From contig PLYW01000279.1 in the NCBI GenBank assembly GCA_003151875.1, positions 1 through 10,409 of the forward strand: 10,409 bases of DNA. Direction: 5' to 3'. The position numbers and the translations under genes were made by a program. The stretch's first letter is position 1; the number at the start of each line of letters is the position of its first letter. Of the stretch, positions 6,770 through 10,409 are shown one piece after another. This stretch comes from Acidobacteriaceae bacterium. Its GTDB lineage: Bacteria; Acidobacteriota; Terriglobia; Terriglobales; Acidobacteriaceae. The notes under the pieces are model-generated. The model did no database searches. It was not told the DNA's origin and saw only the letters and a program-made list of their open reading frames with translations.

Positions 6770-6797
6770 TTTTCGCTGTTCGCTATTCGCTCTTCGC
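6770..6797. repeat. Heptamer tandem repeat TNTTCGC (GCGAANA on minus), four copies
   Basis: TTTTCGC, TGTTCGC, TATTCGC, TCTTCGC in a row. Only the second base varies, and it takes all four nucleotides. The array sits 8 nt upstream of the GT4 start codon on the transcribed minus strand, in the place where a ribosome site would be expected. Confidence 0.85.
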
Positions 6798-6850
6798 AAA
6801 CCGCGCTTGAACCGAAGCGCCCAGCCGGTTACCTCTCGAAGTTCGAGGTA

Positions 6851-6878
6851 CTGGCTACTGGCTACTGGCTACTGGCTA
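6851..6878. repeat. Heptamer tandem repeat CTGGCTA (TAGCCAG on minus), four exact copies plus partials
   Basis: Four perfect copies of CTGGCTA, preceded by TA and followed by CTG, so 33 bp of perfect 7-bp periodicity (6849-6881). It overlaps the 3' end of the GT2 gene, and the GT2 stop codon TAG (6871-6869) lies inside a repeat unit. On the minus strand every unit carries a TAG, so three units give a stop in all three frames. Confidence 0.9.
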
Positions 6879-7879
6879 CTGCCCGTTGCCTTCTCCACAT
6901 CCACTGCCCGCGGAGTGTTGCAAAACCACCATAGCAAATCGCGATCAGAAACCTTGCGGCGCGACTGAATGATCGCGCGCTTGCGGCGAACGCTCGCACG
7001 AGCGCGCCAGGGATAAGCCAGTGCCGAAAGCATTCGCTGATCGCGCAGCAGCGCGTAGCCGAGGGTCATCATATCGCGCCACGCTACCGGCAGAAACAGC
7101 CGCCAGCATAGCCATCCCGAAGCGTTCTTGCCGCGCATGAGAAACCGGTTCTTTACCGAATGCCAGTTGATGACCAGCGGCAAGTCCTTTCGCCGCTCGG
7201 GCGTGACCCGCCGCACATGCCAGGCCACCGCTGCCGGAGTGTACAGGCATTTCCAGCCCATCACTTGCGCACGCCAGGCCAGATCGCCGTCTTCACGAAA
7301 GGCGAAAAAGTCCGCATCGAAGAATTCACCTTCCACCGACACATCCTGGATGAAGTCGCGGCGGAACAGCACGGCGGCGCCGCTGGCGCCGAAGACGTAC
7401 TGCGGACGATCATACTGGCCGCGGTCAGCCTCTTCAGCTCCACGATCGAGGTGACGCATGTTGCGGGTGAAATAAATCCCAGTCGAATCGATAATGTTGG
7501 TTTTGTGCGGTTCGCTGACGGGGTCCCAGCGCAATAATTTTCCGCAGACTGAGCCTTCATCGGGATGCGCTTCCGCTGCGGCCAGCATCCGCCTGACGAA
7601 GTCGGTACTGAGCACGACGTCGGGATTAAGGCAGAGCACCCAATCTCCGCTTGCCGCCCGGATCGCCTGGTTCTGCCCGGCGGCGAATCCAACGTTGCGC
7701 TCGTTGTAGATCACTCGCCATCGTGACTCGGCCTGACGCAGCAGCTCTCGCGTGCCATCCGTCGAGGCGTTGTCCACAATGATGACCTCGAGTTCGCGGT
7801 GGTCCTGCTGCTCGATTGAGGCCAGGCACGCATCGAGATATTGCGCCGAATTCCAGGTAACGATTGTGACGGAAACCAT
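6869..7879 (-). CDS. GT2-family glycosyltransferase (WbbL/rhamnosyltransferase-like)
   Basis: Inverting GT-A glycosyltransferase of 336 residues for surface-glycan assembly. The GT2 core is complete: VTIVTWNSAQYLDACLASIE (4-23), VDNASTDGT (35-43), NVGFAAGQNQAI (62-73), LNPDVVL (84-90, in the DXD position), GASGAAVLFRR (164-174) and FFAFREDGDLAWRA (191-204), whose Glu196/Asp197 supply the ED catalytic-base motif, then AWHVRR. After about residue 240 comes a tail that may be partly membrane-associated and is common in this group. The ATG at 7879 lies 6 nt after the stop of the sugar-phosphate transferase gene, so the two are surely co-transcribed. The last four residues (GSSQ) and the TAG stop are encoded in or next to the CTGGCTA repeat, so the native C-terminus may have been reshaped by it. 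Donor and acceptor are unknown. Confidence 0.92.
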   Translation of the reverse strand: MVSVTIVTWNSAQYLDACLASIEQQDHRELEVIIVDNASTDGTRELLRQAESRWRVIYNERNVGFAAGQNQAIRAASGDWVLCLNPDVVLSTDFVRRMLAAAEAHPDEGSVCGKLLRWDPVSEPHKTNIIDSTGIYFTRNMRHLDRGAEEADRGQYDRPQYVFGASGAAVLFRRDFIQDVSVEGEFFDADFFAFREDGDLAWRAQVMGWKCLYTPAAVAWHVRRVTPERRKDLPLVINWHSVKNRFLMRGKNASGWLCWRLFLPVAWRDMMTLGYALLRDQRMLSALAYPWRARASVRRKRAIIQSRRKVSDRDLLWWFCNTPRAVDVEKATGSSQ

Positions 7880-7885
7880 CAGTCT

Positions 7886-9319
7886 CTAGTATGCACCGCG
7901 TCCGGATAGGACGATGGGAATGGTGCGCAGGAAGATCTTGAAATCGAGCCACAGCGACCAGTTATCGATGTAGCTGAGGTCGAGTTGCATCCAGCGATTG
8001 AAGTCCACATGGTTGCGGCCTTCCAACACCCAGGTGCAAGTCAGGCCGGGCCGCATGCGCAGACGCCGCCGTTGCCAGTCTTCATACTGCTCCACCTCTT
8101 CGGGAACAGCGGGGCGCGGTCCGACGAACGACATGTCGCCCCGCAGGATGTTCCAAAGCTGCGGCAACTCGTCAAGGCTGAAGCGGCGCAGCCAGCGTCC
8201 CACGGCGGTGATGCGAGGGTCGTCGCTGATCTTGAAGACGGGGCCGTCGAGCTCGTTCAACTGGTGAAGCTCGGCGCGCATCTGTTCGGCGTTGTTGATC
8301 ATGGAACGGAACTTGTACAACATGAAGCGGCGGCCGCCCAACCCGCACCGGGTCTGGCGAAACAGCACCGGACCGGGCGAAGTCATCCGGATCATGGCCG
8401 CGATGCAGAGCAACAAGGGCGAGAACACAATCAATACTGCGAAGGAGAATGCCGCATCGAAGATACGCTTGAAAAACAGCCGCAATTCGCTGTCGGGCGC
8501 GCTCGACAGGCTGAGCAGTTGCACGTCGCGAAACTTTTCCAGATAGATCCGCGAGTAGGCGGCCGGCAAAAATTCCAGTTGCACTCGCGTCCTCATTCCG
8601 ACATCGGCGCAGTGCTGCATCACCGGTTCCAGCCGGGCCAGCTCCTGCATGTTCACGGCAAAGACAATCTCGTCCACCACTTCCTGTTGCAGAATACCGC
8701 CCAGTTCCTCGATGCGATGAACTCTGTAACCGCCGAGGTCCTGGAGCGCAGCATCGCTTGAGTTGGGATCGACAAAGCCGATCAGCCGCAGCCCCATGCC
8801 GCGGCTTTCCTCAATCAGGGCCGCCATTTCGCGTGCGCGCGGACCGCACCCCACGATCAGCAGGTAGTGGTAACGCTTGAGCCGATCGCGCATCCACGAC
8901 ATGCCCGAGTACGTCACCGCACGGCCCGTCACAAGCAGGACGAAATCCACCGCGCCGATCAGCAGGACATAGGTGCGGCTCACGTCCACGCGGCGAAATA
9001 GATACAAGCCGGCATAAATCACCACCAGCACAACCCCGAGTTGACTGACGATATTCAGCATGAGCTGGATGGGATTGCTGAGTTCGAGATCGCGGTAGAA
9101 GCTGGAAAGATATCCGACCACCGCCCACGTAATCAGAAAGGCGACCAGCAGCGGCAGATAATGGCTGAAGGGATAAATGCCGGGCAATCGCCGGCTGAAA
9201 AAGTCGAAGTGCACCAGCAGCGTGCGCAGCAGATACGCGACCACGAAGGCGACGCAAGTCACTCCCAGGTCGTGCATCAATGTGATCGAGCTTAGAAGCT
9301 TGGAACGACGATCAAACAC
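7886..9319 (-). CDS. Polyprenyl-phosphate sugar-1-phosphate transferase, WcaJ/WbaP family
   Basis: Initiating enzyme of exopolysaccharide or O-antigen synthesis: moves a hexose-1-phosphate from a nucleotide sugar to undecaprenyl phosphate in the inner membrane. It has 477 residues, typical of full-length members. Four hydrophobic segments lie at about 15-32, 53-71, 89-107 and 116-131. A soluble Rossmann-like domain (CoA_binding_3 type) begins LLIVGCGPRAREMA (153-166). The hydrophobic segment at 286-310 leads into the catalytic domain. There, SPGPVLFRQTRCGLGGRRF, YKFRSM (335-340), DPRITAVGRWLRRFSLDELPQ (367-387) and MSFVGPRPAVPEE (396-408) are all present; Asp383-Glu384 match the catalytic Asp-Glu of PglC-type enzymes. 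RPGLTCTW and the usual tail IPIVLSGRGAY complete it. The start is GTG (9319-9317), with a weak ribosome site. It is first in the minus-strand operon with the GT2 and GT4 genes. The sugar (Glc or Gal) cannot be read. Confidence 0.95.
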   Translation of the reverse strand: MFDRRSKLLSSITLMHDLGVTCVAFVVAYLLRTLLVHFDFFSRRLPGIYPFSHYLPLLVAFLITWAVVGYLSSFYRDLELSNPIQLMLNIVSQLGVVLVVIYAGLYLFRRVDVSRTYVLLIGAVDFVLLVTGRAVTYSGMSWMRDRLKRYHYLLIVGCGPRAREMAALIEESRGMGLRLIGFVDPNSSDAALQDLGGYRVHRIEELGGILQQEVVDEIVFAVNMQELARLEPVMQHCADVGMRTRVQLEFLPAAYSRIYLEKFRDVQLLSLSSAPDSELRLFFKRIFDAAFSFAVLIVFSPLLLCIAAMIRMTSPGPVLFRQTRCGLGGRRFMLYKFRSMINNAEQMRAELHQLNELDGPVFKISDDPRITAVGRWLRRFSLDELPQLWNILRGDMSFVGPRPAVPEEVEQYEDWQRRRLRMRPGLTCTWVLEGRNHVDFNRWMQLDLSYIDNWSLWLDFKIFLRTIPIVLSGRGAY

Positions 9320-9418
9320 AGTAACTGCCGTTGCTTACAGTTGGACGTTATCGCCTGGGAATCCGATGCGTACCGCACCACGGCGTCAGCGAAATTGGCG
9401 CAGAAACCAAATAGAACC

Positions 9419-9448
9419 CTGACGCGAGGACAAGTGCCCTTCCTACTC
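9419..9448 (+). promoter_or_regulatory. Putative promoter of the ligase/polymerase gene
   Basis: CTGACG (9419-9424, four of six matches to TTGACA) and TACTCT (9443-9448) are 18 nt apart. Transcription would start near 9455, just before the TACACCA/TGGTGTA palindrome. The match is weak, and no convincing promoter was found for the opposite gene in the same 194-bp gap. Confidence 0.25.
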
Positions 9449-9467
9449 TAGCAGCATTTCTGAGCTT

Positions 9468-9482
9468 TACACCATTGGTGTA
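9468..9482. promoter_or_regulatory. Perfect inverted repeat TACACCA-T-TGGTGTA, possible operator
   Basis: Two 7-bp arms around a single central base, within the 194-bp gap between the divergent polysaccharide genes and 31 bp before the ligase-type start codon. The one-base centre is too small for an RNA loop without opening arm pairs, so a dimeric regulator's site is likelier than a terminator. Confidence 0.4.
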
Positions 9483-9513
9483 GGCTACTTGATTAACCTG
9501 GAAAGCCTCTTCG

Positions 9514-10409
9514 ATGGCGCCTGGACAGCAGACTTTTATGACCGAAGCCGCACGCCGGCCTGATGGTCGCGTCCCATCCTCCGATGTGGCGCGTTGGGCA
9601 CGGTGGCTGGAAGGCCTCATATTTTTCTTCCTGATTCTGTTCGCCATCCTTCTGCCGCACTCCATCAAAGGAGCGCGGTACGCCTGGATGGCTGCGGGCT
9701 TGCTGTGGCTCGCCAAGCTGGCGATCGAGCGTAAGCGTCCGTTTCCGCAGGCCCTTTCCGCACCGCTTCTGGCCTATATCGTTTTGAGCGGAATTTCGAC
9801 TGCGCTCTCGCTCGATCCATACCTGAGCTGGCCGCGCATGAAAGTGGTGTGCCTGGTGCTGGCTGGCGTCGTGGTCGCGCAGAACCTGCAACGGCTCTCG
9901 CAGGTGCGCATCCTGGTGTTCTTGTTGCTGCTTTCAGGGCTCGCGGCGGCAGGCTTTACCGCTTGGCAATACACCTACGGCGTGGGCGTGCAGGTGAGGT
10001 ACGTCGCGCCGACCGCAGACTTGTATCGGGCGAGAATTAACCCCGGTGACATCATTACCCATATCAATGGCCGCTCTGTGCATACTCCGGAGCAACTGAG
10101 CAAGGTGGTGATGCAAAGCCCACCCGGAAGCATGCTCCGCGTCAAGTATCTGCAAGGGGAGCCGTTCGACAAGCGAGAGACGTTTCTCACTCGCGAACAA
10201 TTTGTGAAGAGCGGATTGGGTACTCCGTACCTGCAATTGGCCCGTGGCAAGCCCGGACGCGCGCAAGGCACGCTGCGACACTACATTGTCTTCGCGGAGA
10301 TGCTCATGCAACTTGGCTGCCTGGCATGGGCCATGTTGCTGAGCGCGCAACCGCAGAAATGGGGCATCCGGACGTTCTGCGCCATCGTGTTCCTGGCGCT
10401 GACGGCAGC
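9514..10409 (+). CDS. O-antigen ligase/polymerase-like membrane protein with an inserted PDZ domain (3' end cut by window)
   Basis: The frame is open from 9514 to the window edge, 298 codons. Hydrophobic segments lie at about 34-49, 57-70, 82-100, 111-125 and 132-150. A polar stretch of about 100 residues follows, then further segments from about 257 and 285. In the polar stretch, VQVRYVAPTADLYRARINPGDIITHINGRSVHTPEQLSKVV (159-199) fits a PDZ domain: INPGDIITHINGRSV is the classic GDxIxxINGxxV core, and PPGSMLRVKYLQG supplies the last strand. GRAQGTLRHYIVFAEML (248-264) resembles the 'R..GTf.hp...a.yl' motif of Wzy/WaaL-type proteins. The neighbouring initiating transferase and glycosyltransferases fit a polysaccharide ligase or polymerase. 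ATG 9514 was preferred because GGAAAG lies 8 nt upstream; the in-frame ATG at 9538 is the alternative. The rest of the protein, including the main catalytic loop, is outside the window, so the exact role is inferred. Confidence 0.78.
   Translation, partial: MAPGQQTFMTEAARRPDGRVPSSDVARWARWLEGLIFFFLILFAILLPHSIKGARYAWMAAGLLWLAKLAIERKRPFPQALSAPLLAYIVLSGISTALSLDPYLSWPRMKVVCLVLAGVVVAQNLQRLSQVRILVFLLLLSGLAAAGFTAWQYTYGVGVQVRYVAPTADLYRARINPGDIITHINGRSVHTPEQLSKVVMQSPPGSMLRVKYLQGEPFDKRETFLTREQFVKSGLGTPYLQLARGKPGRAQGTLRHYIVFAEMLMQLGCLAWAMLLSAQPQKWGIRTFCAIVFLALTA

Noticed and set aside
6832..6848. CCTC...GAGG inverted repeat as a transcription terminator between the GT2 and GT4 genes
   Set aside because: Only about four uninterrupted base pairs with a bulge and no T-run on the minus strand.
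6849..6881. Short CRISPR-like array
   Set aside because: The 7-bp units are contiguous with no spacers; it is a simple tandem repeat.
7985..8761. Open frame of about 258 codons antisense to the WcaJ-like gene
   Set aside because: Full overlap with a gene whose every motif is intact; the His/Gln-rich content is typical of an antisense shadow.
9934..10350. Minus-strand open frame of about 138 codons at the right end
   Set aside because: Overlaps the PDZ-bearing membrane protein gene, which has clear motifs on the plus strand; the minus frame has none.

Overview
The window looks like a chromosomal segment of a GC-rich, menaquinone-using bacterium. The gene style, the mix of TTG, GTG and ATG starts and the heptamer repeats suggest an Acidobacteriota member of the Terriglobia/Koribacter kind. 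This placement is an inference from protein style, not from a marker gene.

Left part (1-4260). Two minus-strand genes form a tight pair: aroB (3-dehydroquinate synthase) followed after 2 nt by ubiE/menG (quinone C-methyltransferase), which is cut by the window edge. Shikimate-pathway flux to chorismate and the last methylation of menaquinone therefore sit together. Divergent from aroB is nadB (L-aspartate oxidase, first step of NAD synthesis). NadB converges, with a 5-nt gap, on a TerC/Alx-family membrane protein that is probably a metal (Mn) exporter.

Middle (4261-5650). A cytoplasmic cyclophilin-type prolyl isomerase lies divergent from the TerC gene, with a good ribosome site and a TACAAT -10. 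It converges on a complete ParD/ParE-type toxin-antitoxin pair. That pair overlaps by ATGA and has its own putative promoter just after the stop codon of the polysaccharide operon upstream.

Right part (5652-10409). This is a surface-polysaccharide locus. A minus-strand operon carries a WcaJ/WbaP-type polyprenyl-phosphate sugar-1-phosphate transferase (initiating enzyme), a GT2 and a GT4/DUF1972 glycosyltransferase. Divergent from it, and running off the window, is a multi-membrane-segment protein of the O-antigen ligase/polymerase (Wzy/WaaL) type. It carries what looks like a complete PDZ domain inside an extracytoplasmic loop. That unusual architecture is the most interesting thing in the window. 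The enzymes together suggest lipid-linked glycan assembly (initiation, two elongation steps, then polymerisation or ligation).

Three short tandem arrays with a 7-bp period, each with four full copies, occur at gene junctions in the middle and right parts. One of them supplies the stop codon of the GT2 gene and another abuts the start codon of the GT4 gene. No tRNA, rRNA, CRISPR or insertion sequence was seen, and no stretch over 300 bp lacks a gene.
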